Shown in pieces: positions 29,706-41,070 of a stretch of DNA of 64,000 nucleotides. The position numbers and the translations under genes are program-made. Numbering within the stretch: the stretch's first letter is position 1; every line of letters starts with the position of its first letter. Location: contig CAUYUJ010004560.1 of the NCBI GenBank assembly GCA_963575745.1, positions 1-64,000 of the forward strand. Reading direction: 5' to 3'. The notes beneath the pieces were generated by a model that ran no database searches, was not told the origin of the DNA, and was given only the letters and a program-made list of their open reading frames with translations. This DNA is from Prorocentrum cordatum (taxonomy: Eukaryota > Sar > Dinophyceae > Prorocentrales > Prorocentraceae).

Positions 29706-30480
29706 GAGGAGTAGGAACGCCACTGACCTTGCCTCGGTCAGTCGCCTCGCCGCCGCCAACTGCAGGGGGGGCTGCTTCATCACCGTGCCGGATGCGCAGC
29801 ATGGTTTGTTGGGAAGCTAGCGGTTCTGAAAATGTATCGGCGTACATCCTTTGGTTATGTCCCCACATTCCATCAGCTTCGGCCTCCCGCACCGCTTGCA
29901 ACGAACTCCGAGGAACACCTTCCACGTCACGAACGGGAACATGAGAGGGCGAGTTACGGATCATCTCCTCGCACGTCTGAACGATAGTGGGAACTTGATT
30001 CCAGAAGGGTGGTGACCATTGGGTTGCCGCGAGCCTTGCCAGTCCCAACCCGTTCGGTAGCTGCTGCCTCTAGACAAAAGAACGCGTCGATCCAGAGCGG
30101 GATGGTACATGCTGCCATGCGCCACAACGAAGCTCAAGCCATCGTCCCCATTGAACGCATCGCAGCCGTTGGAAACCACACACCACATCAACATGCATTG
30201 GCCAACTTGACTCTGGAAGGCGGTAGTCGTATACCTTTCTGCAGGGCATGCAATGCTCTGGAGCCCAGCGGGCAAAGGATGAAACTTAACAATCTATGAA
30301 AGGACTGTCAAGAATGATGCGCCGCTGAACCTGACATTGATGTCGGTAGGACCAGCAGACTGACCCATGAATCGGAGTCTGTGCCACCACTTCACTGCTG
30401 CGTTTTTTTTCACTGGTCCTCCAGGAACGCAGCAAGGCCCATGATGACTCCTGGATCCTTCCATTGAGGGACGAAATGAT
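29706..30480 (-). pseudogene. decayed coding sequence, unclassified
   Basis: Read on the minus strand: KWWHRLRFMGQSAGPTDINV, RFSGASFLTVLS, a stop (30294-30296), then in the same frame IVKFHPLPAGLQSIACPAER, YTTTAFQSQVGQCMLMWCVV and GDDGLSFVVAHGSMYHPALD. A frame change near 30030 leads into WSPPFWNQVPTIVQTCEEMI, VRDVEGVPRSSLQAVREAEA and MWGHNQRMYADTF. The sequence is protein-like over 700 bp with few breaks. I do not recognise the family; a mobile-element ORF or decayed gene is most likely. Confidence 0.45.
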
Positions 30481-30519
30481 CGATCATCTTCTCGATGTGC
30501 TGTTGAACCGGCCCCCAGC

Positions 30520-30672
30520 CCCAGGTCGTTGTTGTCGTTGTCATCGCCGTCGCTGTCGTCGTCGTCGTCGTCGTCGCCGTTGTCGTCGTTGCTGTTGTCG
30601 TTATCTTCGTGGTCGCCGTTGTCGTCGTCGTCCTTCTGTGTCGGCGGCACTGGCCGTAAGGCCTTCACAATC
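30520..30672. repeat. (GTC/GTT)n microsatellite ending in hairpin motif B
   Basis: GTCGTCGTTGTC triplets at 30520-30635 are followed directly by GTCGGCGGCACTGGCCGTAA and GGCCTTCACAAT (30639-30671), motif B as at 17766. Confidence 0.8.
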
Positions 30673-31860
30673 TTCCTTGTCGAACTTGTAGTCAATGGAT
30701 GGCATTCACAAATCCGTTTTGAAACCTCATTTGCGAAGGGCTCCGAGAGCAATTGGCGACCAAGCAAAAGAAACGGGGCAGAAATATCAAACAGGAGCAT
30801 GGGGAGGAGGAGGAGGGAAGAGGAGGGGGCAGGGAGGAGGGAGGAGGAGCCATACGAGACGGAGGGAGCAGGGAGGAGGGAGTACGAACAAAAAGACGAC
30901 GACGACACTCCACCCCTGGGGACGCAAAACGATACTGAAACCGCTGCTCCCTGAATCTCTCCCGGAGCGCGCTCTGACCCGCAGCTTTTCCTCCTCGTCC
31001 GCCTTCCCCGAGTGAGGGGGAGAGAGGATACTGCTACGGATGCTGGTACTGAGCTGCCGACGGTGTAACCTAACAACGATCGTATCAAATTGGTTCCGAT
31101 GTCTTGCGGCAGGCGACAAGAAGCAGAGGACAAGTGCCCCAACATATCCACCCACCGGTGTAATGAGGACAGTCCCGCATCACTCCAGGCTCCGGCCATG
31201 GAGCTGCTCCGCACGAGCACGAAACCGTGCGGCAGGCAGGACATCCGAACCACAGCTGGCACGCTCGGCCGATCCTCCATGCAGGCTTCATTTGCCTACC
31301 CGCTCATCCCAAGAACGGCGTTGAGATTCTTCCAAAACGCCTCCCACCAACACCCATCCCCGCTCCATCCACACCCACCCTCCCTCCCGCCTCCGCAGTC
31401 GAACAGCGCTGCCGTGCACGCATGCAAGCAACGAGTGGTGAGGATAGTTCCCCGGGGGTAATCGGGCGAGGGGGTGGGGGTCCACGTCGTTCCTCTTACC
31501 CCGCAGCGGACGCCCGCCCTTGCCTCCCAGCATGGAAGGGTGGCCCCACTCCGAAGTTTGACCGACGAGCCTGTCAGGTATACAATAGCATGCTGTGATG
31601 CCGCTGTTACTGCTGCTGCGGCAGGAGGAGGGAACCAGGAGAGGGAAAGGAGAGGGAGGGAGAGCGGGAGAAGGCAGAGGAGGAGGAGACAGACGAAAAA
31701 CGACCCCCCTTGTTTATCTGTCATTCAGCCCCCTCTCCTCGGCCTCTTCTCCTTCTCGCCCTTTTCCCCGGACACCCGACGTCATGATGTGTCCACAACG
31801 TGGGCCCCCAAGGGTCTCGGCCCGTTCCCCAGGGACGGATGTTCATACCGAGTCGCGTTT
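30673..31860. other. no gene seen
   Basis: Contains GGAGGAGG-rich 30790-30890. A minus-strand frame at 31085-31291 rich in Cys and Trp (FGCPACRTVSCSCGAAPWPE) is noted but not assigned. Confidence 0.35.
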
Positions 31861-31877
31861 GACAGCCCCGGGGCCTC

Positions 31878-32255
31878 ACGGAGGAGGAGGAGGAGGAGGA
31901 GGAGGAGGAGAGGAGGAGGAGGAGGAGAGGAGGAGGAGGAGGAGGAGGAGGAGGAGGAGGGAGGCCGAACGTGGCCACGCACCTCTCCCGTCGTGTTTTT
32001 TTTGTTGCCACGGCGCGAGAGGGTCGCCCTCCTCGCTTCTCCGCGCCCCCTGGGGGAAGTGCGGCCGCCTCGCCCTCCGCCTCCGCCTCCTCCTCCTCCT
32101 CCTCCTCCTCCTCCTCCTCCTCCTCCTCCTCCTCCTCCTCCTCCTCCTCCTCCTCCTCCTCCTCTCCTCCTCTCTCCTCCTCCTCCTCCTCACTCAGCCC
32201 ACCCTCCCTGCTTCTCCTCGCCCCCCGGGGGCAGTGCCGGCCGCCTCGCCGAGGA
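31878..32255. repeat. (GGA)n and (TCC)n in inverted arrangement with 48 bp direct repeats
   Basis: (GGA)n at 31878-31962 faces (TCC)n at 32081-32190. The TCC tract is bracketed by direct repeats of about 48 bp (GCTTCTCCGCGCCCCCTGGG at 32036 and GCTTCTCCTCGCCCCCCGGG at 32209, both ending GGCCGCCTCGCC). Confidence 0.85.
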
Positions 32256-32337
32256 CAAAGGTCAGCGCGGAACCCCTCACGGCACCTCTCGGGCGGCCCC
32301 GGGGGGCGCGGTGGACGTGCTCGAGGTTGGGAGCGGA

Positions 32338-32480
32338 ATGATGGGATGGATTTTTTCCCAGGATTTTTTCCTAGGGAAGGATGGGAGGGAGGGGGGAGAG
32401 GGGGGGGGACGGAAGGATGGGAGGGAGGGATCCAACGCCCGAGGGAAGGGGGGGAGGGGGGGAGGGAACGGAAGAGGAGG
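32338..32480. repeat. G-run rich block (G-quadruplex potential)
   Basis: At least eight runs of three to nine G between 32385 and 32465, preceded by a short ATTTTTTCCCAGG direct repeat. Confidence 0.75.
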
Positions 32481-33318
32481 ACAGGATCAATCATCGGCGA
32501 ATCGGCAAATCGGATCGAATCAAAATGCGCGTACGCCGTCGGAATCGGATCGAAACGGCGGGGCCGGGATGCACAACAACAACATACGAACATATGGCCG
32601 CCTCGGACCGCGGGAATTGCGGAATCTAATCGGGTCGAAGGGGACCGTGGGGATGTGCAGCGTATCCTCTGGAAGAGGAGGTGGTGGAGGAGGGGGAATG
32701 CTGATAGTGCTGGTGATGCCTGTACGATGACGATGAGGACGATGATGATGTTCATGCTGCAGATGTGTATGACGATGATGACGATACGGAGGAAGAACAG
32801 AAGGTGTAACGTCGAGGGAAGGTGGAGTAAAGGGGGGATACGAGAGAGAGAGAGAGAGAGACGAGGCGGGATGAGTAGGGAAGGGGCCCGTCGCCCTGAT
32901 CGCCCTCATTCATGCCGTTTGTGCCCCGGCCCTCAGCTGTACGTTTGCCCTCCTTCATCCAACCTCGATCTACAGCTTCCGCCCTACAAACTTATCGAAT
33001 GGCGAGGAGGCAAATATAAATGTGCCGATGGTGGGGGCGATGAACTTACGGAACTGAGTAATGCTAAGGAAGAGGAGGGGGAGGAAGAGACAACAAAAAA
33101 GGGAGGAAGAACATGAGGAGGAGGACGAGGAGGAGGAGGAGGAGGGGGAGAATGAGGGGGAGAATGAGGAGGAGAGGGAGGATGAGAAGGAGGAGAATAA
33201 GGAGGGCGAGGAGGAGGAGGAGGAAAACGGGAGGAAGGGGGCGAGGAGGAGGAAGGGGGGCGGTAAAAAGGACGGGGGAGGGGCGACGACGCGGGGCGGC
33301 AGCCGCATGTCACCGAGA
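32481..33318. other. no gene; (GA)n and GGAG-rich tracts
   Basis: (GA)n at 32841-32861; GGAGGA/GAATGAGG purine tract at 33065-33250. Nothing else recognised. Confidence 0.45.
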
Positions 33319-33412
33319 CCCCATGATCGGAATCGAACCGAGCAGGCCACGCGCGACCCAGTGACGATGTCCATCGAGCACCTTAGACCCACGCAGACAG
33401 GACCTACGGCAC
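33319..33412 (-). other. tRNA-like sequence (decayed tRNA or tRNA-derived SINE)
   Basis: The minus strand has an A-box-like TGTCTGCGTGGGTCTAAGG (33381-33399) and, about 45 bases later, a near-perfect B box GGTTCGATTCC (33329-33339) inside a T-arm, TCGG-TTCGATT-CCGA. No 7 bp acceptor stem and no clear anticodon arm could be formed, so a functional tRNA is unlikely. Internal promoter boxes with degraded arms suit a SINE head. Confidence 0.4.
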
Positions 33413-34278
33413 GGGAAATAACAGACCATTGGTCGGCGTCTTCCTCTGCACTCAAGGAAACGGCCAATGAAAAAGACAGCATGATCATACTGAACACCGC
33501 GGCTGCGAAAGACGACGGGGTACGCGGATCAATTGGGGCCGTCCCATGACCAGAGAAATTCTGGTGTGGTCGTGTAAGTCTTGCGGAGCTCGAGCTCATG
33601 GTGCTAGCCAGAAGCCCAGGATCTGAAACAGTATATTTAGGAACATCGATTTTTTTACTTCCGGCTGCCTTCCACTGGCCATCCGCCAGCGGAGCCGCCC
33701 TCGTTTTACCTCCTCCGCCTTCCGCTGTCCTTCCGCCGAGGAAGAGACGTCAACCAATCGATCCCGCGAAGGCAAGGTCCTATCTGGAGCGCCCAAGGGC
33801 GACGGGAGGAGCAGTAACAGCGTCAGCAAGAGGAGCACGAGGAGTACGGGAATAAAGAACGCTGCGGCTCTGCAGCTCTGCAGCTCGCAGCAGGGCGAGT
33901 TAACACAACGGCAGCTCTAAATCTATCCCCGACCCCTCCCTGGGTCCAAGCGCACCAGCCTTCCGAGCTGCGTCAAGCCATAGCGACGAGGACCCCCCTC
34001 CGCAGGTCAACTACCGTCGGCTGCGCACAGGAGTGAACCTATCAGGCAAAAATGACCTTTGGTTTAGTGGGGCCGCGGGGGGGGGGGCCAAATCAACGCA
34101 GTCCCAGCGCGCCAGCCAGTGCTGGCGGGACCCCTATGGGCCCGCACCAAAAGGTCACACTTCGGCGAAGGGCCCTTCCTACGCGCAGCCGGTACCGGTG
34201 CCTCGGCTCGCCCTCCCCTGAGAAGCGGGGCCGGCGCGGCAGCACGGGGACGAGAAGAGCGGCGCGGCAGGCAGGATC
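33413..34278. other. no gene seen
   Basis: Ordinary sequence with a G-run at 34079-34088. No exon or repeat recognised. Confidence 0.4.
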
Positions 34279-34445
34279 AGGTCGGGCATGTCCTCCTACA
34301 GGCGGATTTCGGGGGAAAACTTACAGATGGTCAGAAACAAATGCTCAAACATTGTAAACCCTTATATACATATATAAACAACTTATCCCCCGACTCTTTT
34401 TTCCAATCTTCGAACGTTCCTCCTGTAAAGGGACAGGCCCGACTT
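34279..34445. mobile_element. inverted-repeat element family B, complete copy 2
   Basis: AGGTCGGGCATGTCCTCCTA is mirrored by TAAAGGGACAGGCCCGACTT. As in copy 1, the interior (about 120 bp) is AT-rich in GC-rich surroundings. The interiors share little beyond composition and the ACAGGCGGATTT start. Confidence 0.8.
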
Positions 34446-34578
34446 TCAAAGGTAGGAGGCGAGCGCGAGGGCGGCCGCCCTTTCTCCGAGGCGCGGGGCC
34501 CTGCCTGGGCGCCCGAGCTCTGTGCCCGCAGGGCCCGCGGCGGTGGAAGCGACCAGAGCCGAGGCCGGCAGAGGCCCC

Positions 34579-34985
34579 CTCCTCCTCCTCCTCCTCCTCC
34601 TCCTCCTCCTCCTCCTTCTTCTTCTTCTTCTTCTTATTATTATTCTTATTCTTATTATTATTATTATTCTTCCTCCTCCTCTTCCTCCTCCTCCTCCTCC
34701 TTCTCCTCCTCCTCCTCCTCCTCCTCCTCCTCCTCCTCCTCATCCTCTCCTCCTCCTCCTCCTCCTCCTCCTCCTCCTCATCCTGCTCCTCCTCCTCCTC
34801 CTCCTCCTCCTCCTCCTCCTCCTCCTCCTCCTCCTTCCTCCTCCTCCTCCTCCTCCTCCTCCTCCTCCTCCTCCTCCTCCTCCTCCTTCCTCCTCCTCCT
34901 CCTCCTCCTCCTCCTCCTCCTCCTCCGCCTCCTCCTCGCCCTCCTCATCCTTCCCCCCTCCCTCCCCCTCCAGCTCCTCCTCCCT
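34579..34985. repeat. (TCC)n with (TTC)n and (TTA)n insertion
   Basis: 400 bp of TCC triplets interrupted by TTCTTC and TTATTATT at 34617-34672 and by TCATCC. Poly-Pro, poly-Ser and poly-Leu frames are artefacts. Confidence 0.97.
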
Positions 34986-35449
34986 CCTGCCCCTGCCGCG
35001 CGAGGAGCCGAGGCCCGAGGACCCAGGGGCGAGGCGGGGCGAAGAGCGAATTGGACCAGGCCGTGCGTCGGTCGGGGTCGGGCAGCATCGGCGCGGGCCC
35101 GAGGTCGGGTGTGCAGTCGGCGTGGGCCCTGTGGGGGAGGGGCAGGGCGCACGTGTCGCGAGTTCCACCAGGTGTCCGCCGCCCCCCGCCTCTCGCCGCC
35201 CCACTCCTTGCCCCTTTTCCTCCGTTCTCTCACCGCCGCTCTGCGTCCTCCTCCTCCTCCTACCGGCTCGCCGCCCCTCCTCCCCGCCTCCTCTCGTAAT
35301 GACCTCCCCTCCCTCGCTCCTCTCCTTGGCCTGTTCGCCGCCGCCGACGTCCTCCGCCACTCGCCTTGCTCGCTGTGCCGCTGTTGTCTCCCCCCTTGCG
35401 TGTGAGCGCTGGACCGCTTCGGGCCGGCCAGGCCGAGTCCCAAATCCAG
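34986..35449. other. GC-rich, weak exon candidate only
   Basis: On the minus strand at about 35036-35133, after a CCCACAG acceptor, AHADCTPDLGPAPMLPDPDR looks exon-like. No family is known and no donor is confirmed. Confidence 0.3.
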
Positions 35450-35690
35450 AATACTCCTCTCCTCCTCCCCTCCCCTCCTCTCCTCGCCTCCCCTCCCCTC
35501 CCCTCCTCCTCTCTCCCCTCCCCTCCTCACCCTCCCCTCCCCTCCTCCTCCTCTCCTCCTACCCTCCCTCCCCTCCTCCTCTCCTTCTCCCTCCCTCCTC
35601 GCCTCCCCTCCTCTCCTCCTCCCCCTCCCTCCCCTCCTCCTCTCCTCCTCCCCTCCCCTCCTCTCCTCGCCTCTCTTCCGCCCGCGGTGC
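35450..35690. repeat. polypyrimidine CCTCCCCTCCT tract
   Basis: 240 bp almost free of purines on the plus strand, built from TCCTCC, CCCCTCC and CTCTCC words. Confidence 0.93.
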
Positions 35691-37330
35691 GCCGCTCCTG
35701 CAGCCCAGCTCGCTGCTCCCCCAGGCCCCTCATCCTTCCTCCTCCCCTCCCCACCTCGATACCCCCTCCCCTGCTCCCCATCCGCTCCCCCTCTCCTGGC
35801 TTCATCATTCTCCCCGCCCCTCCTCCTCGTACTGCTCCCTCCTTCCAGGTCCCCCCACCGCTATCGCGCGCGGTGCGGAGGGGAAAGCAGATCAAGAGGA
35901 GTGAAGAGCGAGAGACGGAGACTGGGAAATAATGATCATCAAATGTGGCAGCGAAGGAACCGCAGAGCCCCACCCGAGAGGCAGCCTTGGCGTAAGCAGC
36001 TCAAGACACAAACCGAGGAGCGCCTGCTACCTTCATCCCTAAGGATGGCTATGACTATGCATCCTCCTTGTCTAGGTCGGTTGCTCAGACCTGTGGTGCA
36101 GAGAATTCTGAATGAGTGGAGCACTTGGTGGTGCTGAGCAGTGGGTATGACCAGTGAGCAGACGACAACATACAGTTTGACACGAAGCGGTAATATCAGC
36201 TCTGGTTGTGCTGGATTGCGCTGTGAGCTGGCGCGTTTGGAATAATGGGTTCTGCTGTAGGTGCATACGTTTGCCTAGGATGGGCCACTGCGGACTGCAC
36301 AGCATGAAGCATATGTTCGTGTACTGGACCAGGGTGGTAACTACACATGAGGTTGGTGTGACGGAAGATCGTGACAAGCTGGGCGATGGGTGATACTCGT
36401 TGGACATTCCATTAACATCGACGCGTTTGTGGTGGGTACCAAGTGGATTCCCGGTATGCTGCATCATCGTAGACATGGCTGACAGCGAACGCGCATACCG
36501 CACACGGCACTACGCTCTACTGTACTTGCACTGATATCGCCGCACATGTGCCAACACTTCGCAGAAAATGACGAGATGTGAGGGTTAAGATGAATGAGTA
36601 GGCGAGGCGGAGCCAGATACGCAAGTCAGAGCAATTACCAACCATCGCCTCTTAGTTTGTGGTATGTGTAATCATAGAGGGTCACACTTGGGGTCTTGTA
36701 GATACTGCGCGAACTATTCGCCTGGCAATGAGAATGCGGATCCCAAGAGGCTCCAGAGGCTGAGTACCGCGCACACGGACGGGCAATGCCAACTGCGCCA
36801 CCTGGCAACATTCAAGACTCCGTCTCCATTGTGACGTGACAGGCGTGCCTCTAACACCGGCAATGCCGCGAAGCGGTGAAGACCTGAGCTATGCACACCC
36901 CTCTGTCCAACAGTGGGCTTTCCGTCGCTAAAAATCACTGGCCAAGCCAGCAGCGACACCCCTTCCAATGCGCATAATTCCCTCATCCTCCTCCCGTTCC
37001 TGCTGCCCTCCTAGTCTGCAAGCGCCTCCCCGAAATCGAAAGCATGTTGAGAGAAAGGATGGTGTGATACCCGGGGCAGACATTCTGCAACGCAGCGATG
37101 GGCGCCAGCGTACACCAACAAGGACGGGGTGGGAAATGGGCTGGAGGAAAGGACGCGTCAGGACTTGGGTCGCAGGGGTGCAGGGGGGAGGGGGCAGCCC
37201 GATTCTCCCCGATTCGACGTAATATCCCAAAGACATCTGTAACGCACGCGCTGTGGTTCAATGAAGCGTGTGTGCGACCTGCGTAAAAGGGCGCGAAAAG
37301 AGTCTGCAGCAAGTCGACTGGGGAATCGCG
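35691..37330. other. unique sequence, no gene seen
   Basis: 35900-36950 is closer to even base composition than most of the window and free of simple repeats, yet I see no exon, domain or RNA. A minus-strand frame of 143 codons at 36072-36503 is unrecognised. Confidence 0.4.
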
Positions 37331-37625
37331 CACCTCCTCCTCCTCCTCCTCCTCCTCCTCCTCCTCCTCCTCCTCCTCCTCCTCCTCCTCCTCCTCCTCC
37401 TCCTCCTCCTCCTCCCCTCTGTCGTCTCACCCCACTCTTCTGGCCATCGCCGCCGAGTGCGTTCGGCCAGACGCCCGCTGCCCCAGCGCATCCTGGTTGA
37501 CCAGAAACACATCGAGGCCCCAAAGTCCGCTCGCTGGCCAAAATCGACTCAAAACTGCGCCGCATGTGATCTTCCCCTTCCTCCTCCTCCTCCTCCTCCT
37601 CCTCCTCCTCCTCCTCCTCCTCCAT
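37331..37625. repeat. two (TCC)n tracts enclosing a possible exon
   Basis: TCC triplets at 37331-37413 and 37576-37624. Between them, on the minus strand, two frames are open (LSRFWPASGLWGLDVFLVNQ; FESILASERTLGPRCVSGQP) with an AG acceptor before TTTTGAG and a GTGAGA donor at about 37430. The frame cannot be decided and no family is known. Confidence 0.5.
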
Positions 37626-38264
37626 TCTCCGTCCCACTGTATCCCAATCCTAGAGCTCGTCGAGCCCATCCTACCACTCGCACTGCATGGCCGACGGACC
37701 ATAGCCGCTGGAAGCACAGGAGGGCCTAAAAAACGCCTGCCACTGTGCATCGCGTATCTACTTGGCTCCACTGCGCAGCCCATGCGTGCCAAGGCATTGA
37801 TCGGGAAAGGAGTGGTTGAAGCAGACGCATTGGTAGCGCCCCCCTCCCCCACTCGTCCCCCTCCTCCTTCGAGCGTCGAGGTGAGGACATTGTCGAGCGA
37901 ACGATGCCCTGGATTGCCCTACACCCAGCCGGTGCTGGGGGAGGGTGTAACGAGAACCAAGAGGTAAAGAGGGAAGAAGAAACGACAGAGTGGCAGAGCG
38001 AAAGGTCGGGCCTTTCGGCCATCTCCTTTCTAACTCCGTTTCGCTCCTCCGTTCTATCCCTCTTCTCCACTCCTCCCTCCTCTGCCTCCGTCTCCTCATT
38101 CCTCTCTTCATCATCCTTGATTCAGTGCGAACCACAAGAAACAACGACCACACACAAAAGACTCGCCCCCCTCCCACACTCGTCCCCCTCCCCACTCGTC
38201 CCCCCCTCGCCCCTCCCCCGCCACCACCAGCCTGGCGTCCATTCTTCCCCCTCCTCCTCCCTAT
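37626..38264. other. no gene seen
   Basis: Ordinary sequence; short TCC-rich patches. Nothing recognised. Confidence 0.4.
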
Positions 38265-38548
38265 CCTCCTCCTCCTCCTCCTCCTCCTCCTCCTCCTCCT
38301 CCTCCTCCTCCTCCTCCCTATCCCCCCCCTATCCTCCTCCTCCTCCTCCTCCTCGTCCTCCTCCTCCTCCTTATCCTCCTCCCTATCCTCCTCCTCCTCC
38401 TCCTCTTCCTCCTCCTCCTCCTCCCTCTCCTCCTCCTTCGCATGTTGTCTGACTGATGGTCCCCTACGGCACACGGCATCCCCCAGCAGCAGGGGCAGCG
38501 AGGCGCATGCTACAGCTCGGTGCACACACACACACACACACACACACA
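38265..38548. repeat. (TCC)n tract and (CA)n run
   Basis: TCC triplets with TATCCC interruptions at 38265-38440; (CA)n at 38523-38549. Confidence 0.95.
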
Positions 38549-38861
38549 CGTCCACCTCGGATTGAGGCAGCGATGCCAGCACCCTTCCAGCCAAGCGGCA
38601 GTGGCATGCATCGCGGCTGCTACCCTCCTGTCCTCCCCCCTTCTTTCTTCGGAACAGGACGTGGGAGGTAGCGATGCAAGCACTCTTTCAGCCAGCCTGC
38701 CCGAGCCATGGACCGCGATTGCTCCTGCCCCGTCGCCTTCCCCCTCCCTTCAGGGAGCAAGACATGTGGCGGGCAACCTTGCACGCCTCACCGAAGCTAC
38801 AGCCTTCGTGATGGCATGACGCACTCTGCATGAGGAGCGAGGAGCGAAAATCGGGAACGAC
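38549..38861. other. no gene seen
   Basis: A loose duplication of AGCGATGCAAGCAC/AGCGATGCCAGCAC at 38569 and 38671. Nothing coding recognised. Confidence 0.4.
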
Positions 38862-38925
38862 AAATAACATAAAACATAACCACTCGGACGTCCACGCGGA
38901 TTTCTCGGTTCGGCGCGGACGTCCG
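38862..38925. mobile_element. family A element, left-end fragment
   Basis: AATAACATAAAACATAACCA, ACTCGGACGTCCACGCGGAT and TTCTCGGTTCGGCGC match the left arm of 57653-57849. Confidence 0.6.
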
Positions 38926-38990
38926 CGGACGACCGGCGCCGCCGGGGGGTGGATGCATCGACGACCTCGGCGGGGAGAAACAACGGCCCC

Positions 38991-39045
38991 ACATCGAGCC
39001 GCATCGCCGATGCATCGTTGATGCATCGGCGGTGCAGCACGATCC
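38991..39045. repeat. CATCGAGCCGCATCGCCGAT repeat (family H), copy 1
   Basis: ACATCGAGCCGCATCGCCGA and GATGCATCGTTGATGCATCG; the same ordered words recur at 40727-40775 and, more diverged, at 54206-54255. Contains self-complementary CGATGCATCG. Confidence 0.65.
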
Positions 39046-40726
39046 TCCGCCCCCATCTGGGAGGCCTAGACAAAACATCGGCCCTCGAGCTCGCGCCGAA
39101 CGCCAGGCCGGCCAGCGCCAGCACCTGTGGCTCCGTCGAGCCGAGCGGTGGCGAGGAGGGGGCCCCCAAGGGGGCTCAAAAGTACAAGGCAGACGCGAGA
39201 ACTGGCGGTGACTCCACCTCATCCCTCCTTTTTCCTTTGTTCTCCTCATCCTCTTCCTCCTCGTCCTCCTCCTCCTGCTCCGCGTTGCTGCGTCTCTCAG
39301 AGACGAGGAGGACGAGGCTCCCCTGCAAGCTGCTCGCGCAAGCGCCGCGGGGTCTGGTGGTTCCGCCTGTCCCTTGGCGTCCCTGTGTCCGTGCGGCCCG
39401 TCCCGCTCAGTCACCGCCAAGGTCATTCTTCCACTGGCAAGCCCAACTGCTGTGTCAGTCATAGTTCATGTTAAAAAAACCCTCTTCTCACCCGTTCCAA
39501 CTCCTTTCTCTCCAGCGTGGCGGTTCGGCGCGCCTTCCTTAGCCGACCGCGCCTCATTCGCATGTGTAGCGCACACCACCCGCCCCTGGCCGGCCGTGGC
39601 GGATATCATCAGTGCAGATCTCGGTCCACCGACGACATCCAGCTGCTCTTGTGTGTCCGGAGTGGCCGCCGACACAGGCACGTGCCACGCAGCATCACCA
39701 CCACCACCATGGATGATATCAACTCCGATGCCCAAGGCCAGCGATACGGAGATTTCCATCGACGAAGCGGTCAGAATCGACCTTTTCTCCGGGCAAAAAG
39801 ATCCACCCTGGACAGGTTGTCGGCCGGGCCACCTCCACCGCCCTCCACGCGGACGCGAAAGGGCTCGAGCTACACGACCCTAGCCTGCGTGCCAAGCCCA
39901 GGCTCAAACTCGCTGGCACCCATCCCAACGCAGGAGCGGTCACCACCGAATCGATAATCCGGATCAGATAGGAGCGTACATCGAATCGGGCCGCATCAGC
40001 ACGGAGTCGAAATCGGATAGAGTCGGCCAGACCAATATTCACAACTGCGCCATGCAAGCGTCGGGCCGCATCGGATCCCCGGAACATCGGCACGAATCGA
40101 GCCTGGCCGCCCCAAAATGAACATTGGATCGGATCACGGTGGGCCCCGCAGCACGGCGCCCGATCTCACGACCGAGGCTGGCGCCCCGCGTCACGGAGGC
40201 CCACTGAGCACCAGCCGCGCACCGACCGCCCGCCTCAGCAACTCCAGGGACGAGGCCAGCGCCGCAGGCTCCCTGGCGGCCAGCGTGTGCCTCACCTGCA
40301 CGGACGCTCAGGCCCCCAGCCTGGCCGTGAGGGCTGGCTAAAGCAAGGTCCCGTTCGCGGCGCCCCGCCCAGAGGGCCCAACGCCGACCCGTGGCGTCAG
40401 ATTCGCGTGGTCCTGCTTGCCAAGCCTGACACCTTCCGGGTGGAGAAGCTGGCTCCCCACCTCATCGAGATCACGGGCGATCAGCCGCAAGGCCAGCGAT
40501 CTCGACGACGCCACTGTCGCGCATCACGCCCTCCCGGCCACGACCCTCGCGGATGCCAAGCCGCGCTGCACGGTGCACTCCGTTCTGCACCACACTCGGC
40601 GGATCAAAGATGAGCCCTGAGGGATGGGGCCCTGAGAACAAGTGGCCTGGCACCGTGAAGGGTCAGCTTGGGTTCGCCGACGTCGGCGACGCATTGGCGC
40701 CGTCGGTGTGGAGACATCTGGGACCC
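39046..40726. other. no firm gene
   Basis: The plus strand around 40380-40620 has protein-like pieces (IRVVLLAKPDTFRVEKLAPH; KASDLDDATVAHHALPATTL) in two frames that may be a decayed ORF. 39950-40130 is rich in GGATCGGA/GAATCG words. No family is recognised. Confidence 0.3.
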
Positions 40727-41070
40727 ACATCGAGCCGCATCGGCGATGCATCGGCGATGCGGCGCGATACTCCGACCACGCACGTCTGCTCTGACCCCAC
40801 CTGGGAAGCCCAGAACCTCTGGGCCGCCGGCACACGGCCGTCACCGTCTGCGGCCTGCCGAGCCGCCCGCAGCCTCTGCCGCCATCGGCGGGCCAGCCAT
40901 CCCTGGGGGCCCCAAAAAACCTGCGAGGAAAGACCGCGCGGCGGCCTCGAGATCCTGCGAGACCCCACCGCGCGGTCCGCCCGCGCGCGGCCCTGGGACC
41001 CGGGGAGGCCCGCATCGCCCGAGCCATCCTCGGAGACCGACCCAGGTCCCAAAACCGTGCGGTGAAGTGC
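40727..41070. repeat. family H copy 2 followed by family E copy 2
   Basis: 40727-40775 repeats the GCCGCATCGGCGATGCATCG motif. 40900-41070 resembles 13590-13800 (GACCGCGCGGCGGCCTCGAG, CATCGCCCGAGCCATCCTCG, AAAACCGTGCGGTG). Confidence 0.5.

Noticed and set aside
30130-30180. Viral polymerase GDD motif (NGDDGLSF)
   Set aside because: An isolated tripeptide without the other polymerase motifs in order around it.
33319-33412. Functional tRNA gene
   Set aside because: The T-arm is good but no acceptor stem or anticodon arm forms.
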